A program made the position numbers and the translations under genes. Below, one piece after another: positions 9,024 through 16,844 of a DNA stretch of 64,000 nucleotides. Position 1 is the stretch's first letter, and the number at the start of each line of letters is the position of its first letter. The notes beneath the pieces are model-generated. The model had not been told where the DNA came from and made no database searches. It saw only the letters and a program-made list of their open reading frames with translations. Origin of the DNA: Streptomyces sp. TS71-3 (lineage in GTDB: Bacteria; Actinomycetota; Actinomycetes; Streptomycetales; Streptomycetaceae); NCBI RefSeq assembly GCF_018327685.1, contig NZ_BNEL01000001.1:248001-312000 (forward strand), read 5' to 3'.

Positions 9024-9203
9024 CGTCCTGACGGCGATGCCCAGGTGAGCGGCGAACTGTTCGTTGCCGAGTCGCAGGGCGGACTGCAGCAGGCACGCGC
9101 AGCCGGCCGATCCCGTCCCCGCTCAAAGACGGGACAGCCGCCCTCGGCGGTAGCAGATCACTGGAGGCGGCCCGTTGCGAGGACGGGCCGCCACGGCTCT
9201 AGG

Positions 9204-10268
9204 TGTTCTGTCCACGGAGGTTGGTGACGGACGCCACGGCTGAGCGATCTTGAAATAGGTGAGGGCCTTCTGGCTCGGTGTGGATTGCGACATCTGCACC
9301 GGCGACCAGAAAGGCCCTCGTGCCCCACCGTAATGCACCCCTGACCGAGACAGGACGACTGCGGCTGGCCCGCTGCGTCGTGGAAGACAACTGGCCCCTG
9401 CGCCGGGCCGCGGAACGCTTCCAGGTCTCGCCGACAACGGCACAGCGGTGGGCCGACCGCTACCGCAGGCTCGGCGAGGCGGGCATGACCGACCGCTCCA
9501 GCCGCCCGCACGCCAGCCCACGCCAGACGTCGACACGTACCGAGCGGCGGATCATCAAGGTGCGCGTACTGCGCCGCTGGGGCCCCGCACGGATCGCGAG
9601 CCTTCTGCGGCTGGCGCCCTCCACCGTGCACCGGGTACTCACCCGCTACGGCCTGGCCCGCCTCACGCATCTGGACCGGGCCACCGGCCGCGTCATACGC
9701 CGCTACGAACGCGCCAGGCCCGGCGAGCTCGTCCACGTCGACATCAAGAAGCTCGGCAATATCCCCGACGGTGGCGGCCACAAGATCCTTGGCCGCCAAG
9801 CGGGCCGCAAGACCCGCTCCGGCGCCGGCTACAGCTACCTGCACACCGCCGTCGACGACCACTCCCGCCTGGCCTACAGCGAGATTTTCACCGACGAGAA
9901 GAAAGAGACCGCCGTCGCCTTCTGGATCCGGGCGCAGGCGTTCTTCGCCTCGTGCGGGATCACCGTCGAGCGCGTGCTGACCGACAACGGCTCCTGCTAC
10001 AAGTCCCGTCTGTGGCGCGATGCCCTGGCGGCGGCCGGGATCACCCACAAGCGAACCCGGCCCTACCGACCCCAGACGAACGGCAAGGTCGAACGCTTCA
10101 ACCGCACCCTGCTCGATGAGTGGGCCTACGCCCGCCCTTACCGCTCAGAGCAGGAACGACGCGACGCCTTCCCTGACTGGCTGCACACCTACAATCACCA
10201 CCGCGGACACACCGCGCTGAAAGGCCAACCACCCGCCAGCCGCGTCCCCAACCTCACAGGGCAATACA
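9204..10268 (+). mobile_element. IS481-type insertion sequence, complete, 1065 bp
   Basis: The left end TGTTCTGTCCACGGAGGTTG and the complement of the right end, TGTATTGCCCTGTGAGGTTG, are imperfect terminal inverted repeats starting TGT. The element is flanked by a perfect 6-bp direct repeat TCTAGG (9198-9203 and 10269-10274), matching the NCTAGN target preference of the IS481 family. It carries one transposase gene. Removing it and one repeat copy joins the HAD gene to the NUDIX pair with a gap of roughly 150 bp, so it has split a same-strand gene set without hitting a reading frame. Confidence 0.92.
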
Positions 10269-10273
10269 TCTAG
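9320..10273 (+). CDS. IS481-family transposase
   Basis: A DDE transposase of 317 residues. GTG 9320 gives the family-typical start (PHRNAPLTETGRLRLARCVV). Two HTH segments follow (RAAERFQVSPTTAQRWADRY and RIASLLRLAPSTVHRVLTRY), then an rve-type catalytic core with HVDIKKLG, YLHTAVDDHSRLAYSEI, VLTDNGSCYKS and a final Glu in NGKVERFNRTLLDEW. The stop codon TAG (10271-10273) lies outside the inverted repeat, in the target-site duplication, so the insertion site itself supplies the stop. Confidence 0.92.
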   Translation: MPHRNAPLTETGRLRLARCVVEDNWPLRRAAERFQVSPTTAQRWADRYRRLGEAGMTDRSSRPHASPRQTSTRTERRIIKVRVLRRWGPARIASLLRLAPSTVHRVLTRYGLARLTHLDRATGRVIRRYERARPGELVHVDIKKLGNIPDGGGHKILGRQAGRKTRSGAGYSYLHTAVDDHSRLAYSEIFTDEKKETAVAFWIRAQAFFASCGITVERVLTDNGSCYKSRLWRDALAAAGITHKRTRPYRPQTNGKVERFNRTLLDEWAYARPYRSEQERRDAFPDWLHTYNHHRGHTALKGQPPASRVPNLTGQYI

Positions 10274-10291
10274 GCCGGGGGCAAGAACCCG

Positions 10292-10849
10292 CTATGCGGC
10301 AGTTGCCCGGGACGCCACACGGCCCAGGCCCACAGCCCAAAGCACCAATGTCAGCAGGTGCTCGGGAAGCAGACCGGTACGAGGCTCGGGCTGTACGAGC
10401 AGCGTGGGATTGCCCGTAGATGTCCGTCGGGCGGCCCAGTCGTGATCGAGGGCGGTGAAGTCGTCGTCGATCCAGACGACCGGGGCGTTGCCGAGCCAGG
10501 TGTCGACGGAGTCCCGCTTCCACAGGTAGCCGTCGGGGTGGCTGGTGGTGATGTTCGGGCGGGGTAGGTCGACGAAGGGCAGCGACGGAAGGCCGAGGAG
10601 CGGCCCGATGAGGGTGGTGGCGTCCTGGCGCCAGCTGGTGCACCAGACCGGGGTGACCAGGCCGGACCGGATCACGTCCATGAGCATGGGGCCGTGGACT
10701 GGGTTGAGCCAGACCGTGACCGGGTCGTCGGCCGTACGCCCGGCAGGGACGACGTCATGGCGAATGTGTGTCGCCGGGGTCGTCCCGTCGGCGGCGGGGA
10801 AGGGGATGAGGACGCCATCGATGTCGAGGAGCAAGTAGGGAGCGCGCAT
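10292..10849 (-). CDS. HAD-fold phosphatase of the RNA-repair-associated (SAK) type
   Basis: A 185-residue HAD protein. Motif I is LLLDIDGVLIPF (residues 6-17). A Ser/Thr step (VWCTSWR) follows, and the acidic motif IV is VVWIDDDFTALDHDW. The pattern resembles the 'HAD domain in Swiss Army Knife RNA repair proteins' family rather than metabolic HAD enzymes. ATG follows GGAGGA by four bases. It is preceded by the methyltransferase gene (47-bp gap) and was once followed by the NUDIX pair. Substrate unknown; a nucleotide or RNA 5'/3' phosphate is possible. Confidence 0.78.
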   Translation of the reverse strand: MRAPYLLLDIDGVLIPFPAADGTTPATHIRHDVVPAGRTADDPVTVWLNPVHGPMLMDVIRSGLVTPVWCTSWRQDATTLIGPLLGLPSLPFVDLPRPNITTSHPDGYLWKRDSVDTWLGNAPVVWIDDDFTALDHDWAARRTSTGNPTLLVQPEPRTGLLPEHLLTLVLWAVGLGRVASRATAA

Positions 10850-10896
10850 CGGTTCCTCCGAGGAGGGGCTGGGAGCGTGCGGTGCCGGACTATGGT

Positions 10897-11589
10897 TCAG
10901 GCCCTGCGGGCGGTGATGAGAAGCGTGGTCGGCCACTGGCCGAGCCGGACGTCGTGGAACTCCTGGGCCGAGGCGAGTACGAGTCCCGCGTGGTTCAGAT
11001 GCTTCTCCCAGCGGTCTGCGTCGAAGTCCCAGCGGGCAATGGGCAGGCGGGTGAGGTCGGGGAGCATGACGTAGTCCCGCTGGGGCCGGTCGCTGACAGA
11101 AGGACGCATGCCACGACGTCGGGGGTGCGGCACGGAGAAGGCGAGTGAGCAGCCGGGTTTGAGGTGCTGGGTGATGGCCGGGAATAGAAGTTCGGGCGCC
11201 ACGAGGCCGACTGCGCCGAAGACCGAGTAGATCGCGTCGAACTGCTCGCCGGACGCCTGGAGGTAGTGCAGGGCGTGGCCAGTGGTGAAGGCGAGGTTGG
11301 GCAGGCGTCCGTAGTGTGAGCGGGCGCGGCGGATCTGGAGGCCGACCAGGTCGACGGCAGTGACCTGGGCGTCGTGGTGGGTGGCGAGGTGGGCTGCATT
11401 GTGGCCGGGGCCGCAGCCAAGTTCGAGTATGTGTTTGCCACGCAGGTCCGGGCCGAGGAGCTCGGCGCCGGGGCCGCTGCCTGGGCGGGTGGTCCACTCC
11501 ATACGGGCCGATGCGGCGAGCGGTTCGGCGCGGCCGGACGCGGTGCGCTGGCGGGCGTGGACGTGCCATGGGGAAGCCTGGGCGAGCAC
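10897..11589 (-). CDS. Class I SAM-dependent methyltransferase
   Basis: A 230-residue Rossmann-fold methyltransferase. SAM motif I is ILELGCGPGHNAAHLA (about residues 54-69), followed by VTAVDLVGLQIRRAR, FDAIYSVFGAVG and LKPGCSLAFSVPHP. The first 45 residues resemble N-termini of small-molecule methyltransferases. The GTG start abuts the stop of the kinase-like gene directly, so the two are co-translated. The acceptor substrate cannot be read from sequence. A product modified by both kinase and methyltransferase is a reasonable inference. Confidence 0.82.
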   Translation of the reverse strand: MLAQASPWHVHARQRTASGRAEPLAASARMEWTTRPGSGPGAELLGPDLRGKHILELGCGPGHNAAHLATHHDAQVTAVDLVGLQIRRARSHYGRLPNLAFTTGHALHYLQASGEQFDAIYSVFGAVGLVAPELLFPAITQHLKPGCSLAFSVPHPRRRGMRPSVSDRPQRDYVMLPDLTRLPIARWDFDADRWEKHLNHAGLVLASAQEFHDVRLGQWPTTLLITARRA

Positions 11590-12501
11590 CTAGACCTCCA
11601 GGAGCTGTAGGACATCGGTCAGGTGTCGGCGTACGACCTTGATGTACGCGGGGTCGGTGGCCGGGTCGTTGATCCAGCGGATGGACTGCTCCATGAACCA
11701 CTCCACCGCCCACATGCGGTGCCAGCCCAACGCCCACCGCTCGGCGGGCAGGCCGCCCCGCTGGGCAAGGACGCCGGCGCTCCCGCCCTCGACGACGTAC
11801 TGATCGAGGAAGGCCCTCAGACGTACCGGATCGGGGTCTTCGATGGTGCCGTGCCAGCTAGCGAGGTCGAGGAGGCCAGGGCCGGTGAAGGCGCGGGCGA
11901 AGTCCAGGAGTCGCCAGCCGCGCTCACCGATGTGAAGGCTGGTGGGGTGGAACTCGGAGTGCACCCAGCCGAACGGTTCCAGCGTGGCCTCTGTCGCGCG
12001 TGCTCCGGCCGCCTGAGCGATCCGGTCGAGGGCGTCCTCGACGTCGTCCGCGTCCTGCCACCGTTCTGCCTTGCGGAGCTGATCGAGGTGATCCAGGGCC
12101 CGGCTGGGCAAGGCCCGCAAGCCTCCTCGGTCGAGGACGGGCAGAGCGGCGGCCTGGCGCGTGCGGTGCAGGACCACAGCTGCGGCTGCGCCGTCGAGGT
12201 CGTCGGCCTCGCGGATGGGCGTGCCGAGGTCTTCGAGGAGCATCCCGAGCCAGCCGTCCAGGACCGCGGAAGCGTGCAGTTCCGGTACCGGGACGCCGAG
12301 CTTGTGCGCCAGCCTGAGCGCCTGGGCCTCACCGTCGAACGGCCTCTGCGCGTACTTGAAGATCGCGGTGGTGCCGTCGGGGAAAGTCAGACGCTCCACG
12401 CCGGACATGGACCACACGCGGACCGCCGCTCGTTCGGGCTGAGGCTGGTCGGTGAGGGTGAGCAGGCTGCCGAGGAGTTCGGCATTGAGCTTCGCGTCCA
12501 T
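11590..12501 (-). CDS. APH-fold kinase-like protein with HSE in place of HxD
   Basis: A 303-residue aminoglycoside-phosphotransferase/choline-kinase-like protein. The N-lobe has AIFKYAQRPFDGEAQAL (ATP-binding Lys and Glu), the hinge is GMLLEDLGTP, and the catalytic loop reads GWVHSEFHPTSLH, with LLDFARAF as the metal motif. Typical members carry HGDxHxxN; here the catalytic Asp is Glu and the Asn is Ser. Activity may therefore differ or be lost. It sits in the minus-strand set between the hypothetical gene and the methyltransferase. An antibiotic-resistance role should not be assumed. Confidence 0.78.
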   Translation of the reverse strand: MDAKLNAELLGSLLTLTDQPQPERAAVRVWSMSGVERLTFPDGTTAIFKYAQRPFDGEAQALRLAHKLGVPVPELHASAVLDGWLGMLLEDLGTPIREADDLDGAAAAVVLHRTRQAAALPVLDRGGLRALPSRALDHLDQLRKAERWQDADDVEDALDRIAQAAGARATEATLEPFGWVHSEFHPTSLHIGERGWRLLDFARAFTGPGLLDLASWHGTIEDPDPVRLRAFLDQYVVEGGSAGVLAQRGGLPAERWALGWHRMWAVEWFMEQSIRWINDPATDPAYIKVVRRHLTDVLQLLEV

Positions 12502-12577
12502 GGGGGCTCCGATGCGGTTGGTGGTGTCCGGGGCGGGCGAGAGTGAGCCGGCCCGCCCCGGAGCCGGTCGGTGAGGG

Positions 12578-13330
12578 TTACGCGGCGGAGCTGGTCACGC
12601 GGTGGGCGTAGACCTGCTCGATCCACCCGGCCTTGAACTGGGTGAGGTCGTCACGGAAATTGGCCATCGACGCACCGTAGGGCGCGACGACGCCACCGGA
12701 CTGGTCCGGTACGGACTGGCAGCCGTGCACGAGCCGCCCGCCGAGGGCGGCGTGGGCCTTGATGGACTCGATGCGGCGGTGCTCGTTGAACCAACCGCCG
12801 TGATACACCTCGTCCAGCAGGCCGCCCATCTCGTCGTCCAGGTCGAAGACAACGGAGGTGGCGGCCGGGAAGAACCAGCACGGGCCGACGTTCGAGATGT
12901 GCCCGTCCAACTCGACCTTGTTCAGGGCCATGAACGTGGCCGCCTCGCGCAGCATCCGCAGGTGGGCGGCGGTGATCTGCGGCAGGCCGAGTCCGGCGAG
13001 GTGCTCGTCGCGGAAGAGGTACGCGTACACCTCGTACGCGGTGGCCAGGACCCGAGTCGCATCCGATGTGGACTCGCCGTGCTCCTTGATGAAGCCGAGG
13101 GCGAGCTGCTCGACCGCGCTCTCGGTCGTCTCGTCCACGTCCAGGAGCTGCGACTTGACCAGCTCCCAGTCGGCGACGAGCCAGGTGTTGGAGCCGAAGC
13201 GGAAGAAGTACTCGGCCGGTTCGATGGTGATGCGCCGGCCCTCGACCTGGATGCCGGGCAGGCGGCTCCAGCGCTCGTCGAAGGCGCTCGGCAGCTCGAC
13301 CGTGATGGCCGTGGCGTCGATGATGGTCAA
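12578..13330 (-). CDS. Hypothetical protein, first gene of the minus-strand cargo set
   Basis: Family not recognised. The 250-residue protein begins TTG behind GGAGAC and reads MTIIDATAITVELPSAFDER. It is soluble and acidic, with no signal peptide or membrane segment. Residues 30-60 hold aromatic-rich IEPAEYFFRFGSNTWLVADW. A helical middle (about 75-150) and DLDDEMGGLLDEVYHGGWFN follow. It is divergent from the XRE-TPR regulator across a gap with a tandem operator-like repeat. Being first in the set and adjacent to the regulator, it may be the characteristic component of the cargo system, possibly a substrate-binding or scaffold protein. Confidence 0.65.
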   Translation of the reverse strand: MTIIDATAITVELPSAFDERWSRLPGIQVEGRRITIEPAEYFFRFGSNTWLVADWELVKSQLLDVDETTESAVEQLALGFIKEHGESTSDATRVLATAYEVYAYLFRDEHLAGLGLPQITAAHLRMLREAATFMALNKVELDGHISNVGPCWFFPAATSVVFDLDDEMGGLLDEVYHGGWFNEHRRIESIKAHAALGGRLVHGCQSVPDQSGGVVAPYGASMANFRDDLTQFKAGWIEQVYAHRVTSSAA

Positions 13331-13522
13331 CGGTGTCTCCGTCTCTGTTCGCCCGGGTTCGGGCACAGCAATGCCCGGACCCGGAGCAGGTGCACGGAAC
13401 TTGGGGAGCCGCCCGGCCAAGTGAGGAGCCTGGATCACGGTCGGAGTCTGGAACCGTTCCGGGCGGCTGCCATTAAGTGAACCGGCCGTCACGCACTGTG
13501 GGTACGGTGAAGGGCACGCCAA

Positions 13523-13540
13523 GCGGTATACGCGGTATAC
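13523..13540. promoter_or_regulatory. Tandem GCGGTATAC repeats, operator candidate
   Basis: Two exact, adjacent 9-bp copies of GCGGTATAC lie 22 bp before the GTG of the XRE-TPR regulator and about 190 bp before the divergent hypothetical gene. Each contains the palindrome GTATAC. The position suits autoregulation by the adjacent HTH protein. Confidence 0.55.
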
Positions 13541-13561
13541 AGCTCCGGAACGGAGGCGATC

Positions 13562-14917
13562 GTGGCAGCACTGAGGAAGCCCAACCCCCGCCTGCGCGAG
13601 ACCATCGACGCCGTCGGCTGCACGTATGAGGCCCTGGCCAAGGACGTACGCCGCATTGCCGCCGAGAACGGCGAGATGCTCCAGACCAACAAGGCGGCCA
13701 TCTCCCACTGGGCCAACGGTGTCCGGCGCCCCACCGGCCGGACCGGCCATTACCTCGCCGAAGCGCTCTCGCGCCGTGCGGGTCGCACCATCACGCAAAC
13801 CGAGATCGGCCTTCAGGAGACCGAGTCCGCAACCGCCGCCGAGTCGGACCCGGTGATCGCCGCCACCGACCTCGGCCGTGCAGACGTCGAACGCCGCCGC
13901 TTCCTGGCTGTCGCCGCCTTCTCCACCGCTGGCGTCGCCATGCCTCTTGCGTACGACCACGAGGCGACCGCCCGTGTGCTCCGCGCCCGCACCGGCCGTA
14001 CCCTGGTCGGCGCGGAGGACGTCGAGGTAGTACGCCAGATCACGGCGGCCTTCAGCGCAGCCGACGAACGCCTGGGTGGCGGCCACGGCCTGACCACCGT
14101 CACGGCCTATCTCGCCGATACCGCAGCCCCCATGCTCCGCGCCCGATTCGCCAGCGAAGCGTTACGCCGAGCAGCCTTCGGCGCGGTCGCCGAACTCGCC
14201 TACCTTGCAGGCTGGAAGCACCACGACCTTGGCCAAGAAGGCGCGGCCCAGCGTTACTATCAGGTCGGCTATCAACTCGCCTGCGAAGCTGACCCACGCG
14301 GCCACGCCGCTTGGATGATGCGGGCCCTGGCCCACCAGGCCCTCAGCCTCAAGCAGCCGCACCACTGCGTCGACCTCGCGGAGGCCGCGCTCGCCAGCGG
14401 GCTCGGTCACATCGACGGCCAGACCGAGGCCCTGCTCCACATCACCCACGCCCGCGCCTACGCCTCCATCGGCGAGAGGCCCTCCGCCGCCCGAGCCCTC
14501 CTGGCCGCCGAGGACGCCCTGCTGCGTGAGGATGGCCCGCAGCCCAGCTACTCCCGTGTGAGTGGCCCGGCCGCCGGCACCGTCGCCAGCCACACCGCTC
14601 GCACGCTGACTGACCTCGCCGACCACGTCGGCACCGAACAGCAGCACCGTGACGCGCTCACCCGCTGGGACCCCGAGAAGTACAAGCGCGTTCACGCCCT
14701 CACCTACGCCGATCTTGGTGACAGCCTCGCTGCCCAGGCCCGAGCCGACGAAGCCGTTGCCGCCTGGTCACAGGCCCTGACCCTGATGGAGGGCATGACC
14801 TCCGACCGCACCCGCAAGGCGATCACCTCACTCCGTTCCACCCTCGCTGTCTACCAGCGTCGCAAAGTGCCTGGAGCCGCCGAACTTGCCCGCCATGCAC
14901 GCGAAGCACTGGCCTAA
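13562..14917 (+). CDS. XRE-type regulator with TPR-like repeats
   Basis: A 451-residue regulator of a Streptomyces-typical class. The N-terminal HTH (about 1-70) contains YEALAKDVRRIAAENGEM and AAISHWANGVRRP. A linker with RRRFLAVAAFSTAGVAMPLA (about 112-131) looks like a pseudo-Tat segment but is characteristic of this family. The remaining 300 residues are TPR-like helical pairs (AAQRYYQVGYQLACEA, DEAVAAWSQALTLME). GTG follows GGAGG by five bases. It probably senses a signal through its TPR domain and controls the divergent cargo set and its own NUDIX partner. Confidence 0.85.
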   Translation: MAALRKPNPRLRETIDAVGCTYEALAKDVRRIAAENGEMLQTNKAAISHWANGVRRPTGRTGHYLAEALSRRAGRTITQTEIGLQETESATAAESDPVIAATDLGRADVERRRFLAVAAFSTAGVAMPLAYDHEATARVLRARTGRTLVGAEDVEVVRQITAAFSAADERLGGGHGLTTVTAYLADTAAPMLRARFASEALRRAAFGAVAELAYLAGWKHHDLGQEGAAQRYYQVGYQLACEADPRGHAAWMMRALAHQALSLKQPHHCVDLAEAALASGLGHIDGQTEALLHITHARAYASIGERPSAARALLAAEDALLREDGPQPSYSRVSGPAAGTVASHTARTLTDLADHVGTEQQHRDALTRWDPEKYKRVHALTYADLGDSLAAQARADEAVAAWSQALTLMEGMTSDRTRKAITSLRSTLAVYQRRKVPGAAELARHAREALA

Positions 14918-14952
14918 GCTGCCCACCAACCGGCCGATGAAGGGACGTAACC

Positions 14953-15453
14953 GTGGCTCCGCGGACAACCGATCACCAGCCCAAAGCCCTGCCGCCCGCC
15001 CTCGAATCCATGACCCTGCTGGTTGCCGCGGTCATCGTTCACGACACGGCCACCAACCGAGTCGTCCTCATCCAGCGCAGTCAGAACGCCAAGTTCGCCC
15101 AGGGCATGTGGGACCTCCCCGTTGGCAAGAGCGAACCTGGTGAGCCCATTACCGAGACCGCTGTTCGGGAGCTGCACGAGGAGACCGGTCTGACTGTGAA
15201 GGCCGAGTCCCTGAAGGTGGCCCACATCATCCACGGGGCATGGGGCGTTGAGGCTCCCAATGGCTTCCTCACTGTCGTCTTCGCCGCCCACGAGTGGACC
15301 GGCGAACCCGAGAACCGCGAACCACGCAAGCACGCCCAGGTCTGTTGGGTGGACGCCGATGTAATCCCTCATGCCTTCGTGGGCACCACCGCCAGCGCCT
15401 TGACGTGCTATCTCGAGGACGGTGCCCAGGTCTCCCTCGATGGATGGTCCTGA
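14953..15453 (+). CDS. NUDIX hydrolase following the XRE-TPR gene
   Basis: A 166-residue NUDIX protein with an intact box GKSEPGEPITETAVRELHEE then TG (about residues 57-79) and preceding MWDLPVG. GTG start behind AAGGGA, 35 bp after the regulator gene, so probably the same transcript. It is the third NUDIX enzyme in the cargo, which suggests handling or detoxification of nucleotide derivatives. Exact substrate unknown. Confidence 0.88.
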   Translation: MAPRTTDHQPKALPPALESMTLLVAAVIVHDTATNRVVLIQRSQNAKFAQGMWDLPVGKSEPGEPITETAVRELHEETGLTVKAESLKVAHIIHGAWGVEAPNGFLTVVFAAHEWTGEPENREPRKHAQVCWVDADVIPHAFVGTTASALTCYLEDGAQVSLDGWS

Positions 15454-15548
15454 TGCGTCGGCCGACGTTGGAACGCCGAGTACAGCAGCCGGCTGACCAG
15501 CTTTCATTCGCTGGACGCGAGCCTCGAACCGAGAATCACGTGGGTCAC

Positions 15549-16533
15549 TGAGGTTTTCTCAACGAAGATCATTTCAAGATTCCGTTGAGGACGAGTGCGG
15601 CACGGGCGATGTCGCCGATCCGGCTGGGACTGAGCGAGACCTTCTTGAGCGCGCGCCAGCGTTCCTTGAGTTCGGCGGCTGCGCGTTCGCCGAGGGCGCG
15701 CAGATCTCTGATCAGGGTGTTCGTGGTTCGGGTATCGGTGTGGAGGGCTTGCTCAGATCTACCCTGGGGGCGGCGCACCGGGATGTGGATGCCGATTCCG
15801 GCGCCGATGTAACCCTTGTCGGCAAGAGTCGGCAAACCGTCGGCGGCGGCCTTGTACAGAACGGGCAGGACGTGGATACGGGCCGCTGTGATGTCGGGGG
15901 TGGAGCCGGGCTCGACATCGGAGACCCACAGCGGGGTGCCGTTCGGGGAGGACAGGAACTGCACGTTGCCGCCGAACGCCTTGTGCTTCTGGCTGAACCA
16001 CAGGTCGTTGCCGTTGTCGCGGACGCCGGCGAGACGGTCGGACTCGATGAGTGTGCCGTCCAAAATCACGTGCGTCATTCCTTCCCGCCGGCAGCGGTTC
16101 AGGACGTCGTGCAAGTCGGGGGCTTGGGCGGCCAGCGCGTCGATGCCTTCGTGGAGGTAGCGGTAGCCGGTGGCCTGGGAGACCCCGGCGTCGCGGGCCA
16201 GACAGTGCACGCACGCCTGTTCGCGGAACCAGCGCAGCACCAGCACGGCCTGACGGAACGGACCCAGCGCCCGCGACCCCCGCGGAGTGCCCAGCCGTCG
16301 CCGGTGGGCGGCCAGCAGTCGTGAAAGGTGATCCACGACATGGCGCGGAACATCGAGCGTGGCAACATAGGTGACCAACGTGAAGCCTCTGGTGGGTCGG
16401 ACGAGTTCTTGTGGTGAGACCTGTCCTACCAGGGGCTTTACGTCTGCTCACGACCAGGATGAGTTCGTCCGATCCACCCCGAGGCGAGCGGTTCACAACG
16501 CTTCGCGAAGATCATTTCTCTGAGAAAACCTCA
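15549..16533 (-). mobile_element. IS5-type insertion sequence, about 985 bp
   Basis: TGAGGTTTTCTCA (15549-15561) is repeated in exact inverted form at 16521-16533, marking the ends of a unit that carries one transposase gene. No target duplication is evident; flanks are CAC and CTC. Upstream of the transposase, an imperfect 18-bp inverted repeat (about 16391-16408 and 16464-16481, GGTGGGTCGGACGA type) may be a regulatory hairpin of the IS. It lies about 300 bp inside the right end of the host element. Confidence 0.8.
15569..16378 (-). CDS. IS5-family DDE transposase
   Basis: A 269-residue transposase. An N-terminal HTH (CLARDAGVSQATGYRYLHEG, about 60-79) is followed by a DDE_Tnp_4-type core: THVILDGTLIESDR, NDLWFSQKHKAFGGNVQFL, TPLWVSDVEPGSTPDITAAR, and TLADKGYIGAGIGI, then a C-terminal Glu/Arg-rich helix (ERAAAELKERWRALKKV). 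Length fits a complete single-frame enzyme. It is the only gene of the element at 15549-16533. Confidence 0.9.
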   Translation of the reverse strand: MVTYVATLDVPRHVVDHLSRLLAAHRRRLGTPRGSRALGPFRQAVLVLRWFREQACVHCLARDAGVSQATGYRYLHEGIDALAAQAPDLHDVLNRCRREGMTHVILDGTLIESDRLAGVRDNGNDLWFSQKHKAFGGNVQFLSSPNGTPLWVSDVEPGSTPDITAARIHVLPVLYKAAADGLPTLADKGYIGAGIGIHIPVRRPQGRSEQALHTDTRTTNTLIRDLRALGERAAAELKERWRALKKVSLSPSRIGDIARAALVLNGILK

Positions 16534-16844
16534 CTCGGCCATCTAGGCCGATAGTGTGGCACTGGATTAAGGGCCTGGCTAGCGAGTTGTCAGATGCCCA
16601 GGAGAAGCTCCGGGGTGAAGGGCGCAGAGCCGAGACGACGAGGGCCGCATCAAGTAGATGCAGAAGCAGCTAAAGCTCGACTCCTGACATTGTGCGAAGA
16701 GCCGGACTGCGTGAGCGATGCGTGAGCGGACGGGAACGCACCCGTTGGACACGGCGTCACGTCCGCAAGGTCGACAAGCCCTTGAGCAGGCAGAAAAGGA
16801 CCGAGCGTGAGTACACGATAATATCCGTCACGATCCTTCAGGCC
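16534..16844. other. Right-end region: possible gene relic and repeat pair before att
   Basis: No intact gene is seen in these 311 bases. From 16563 a short open stretch reads WIKGLASELSDAQEKLRGEG, coiled-coil-like, and soon goes out of frame, followed by MQKQLKLDS and a stop in another frame. This looks like a decayed C-terminus cut off by the IS. Nearer the att site lie the paired TGCGTGAGCG repeats annotated separately. Confidence 0.4.
16708..16728 (+). promoter_or_regulatory. Tandem TGCGTGAGCG repeats, integrase arm-site candidates
   Basis: Two exact TGCGTGAGCG copies with an 11-bp period lie about 120 bp inside the tRNA-derived end. One helical turn spacing next to att is typical of arm-type sites for tyrosine integrases or Xis. 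The link to this integrase is inferred. Confidence 0.45.

Noticed and set aside
11590..12501. Aminoglycoside-resistance gene
   Set aside because: The APH fold is broad, the catalytic loop is altered, and the context is a methyltransferase/HAD/NUDIX set rather than a resistance cassette.
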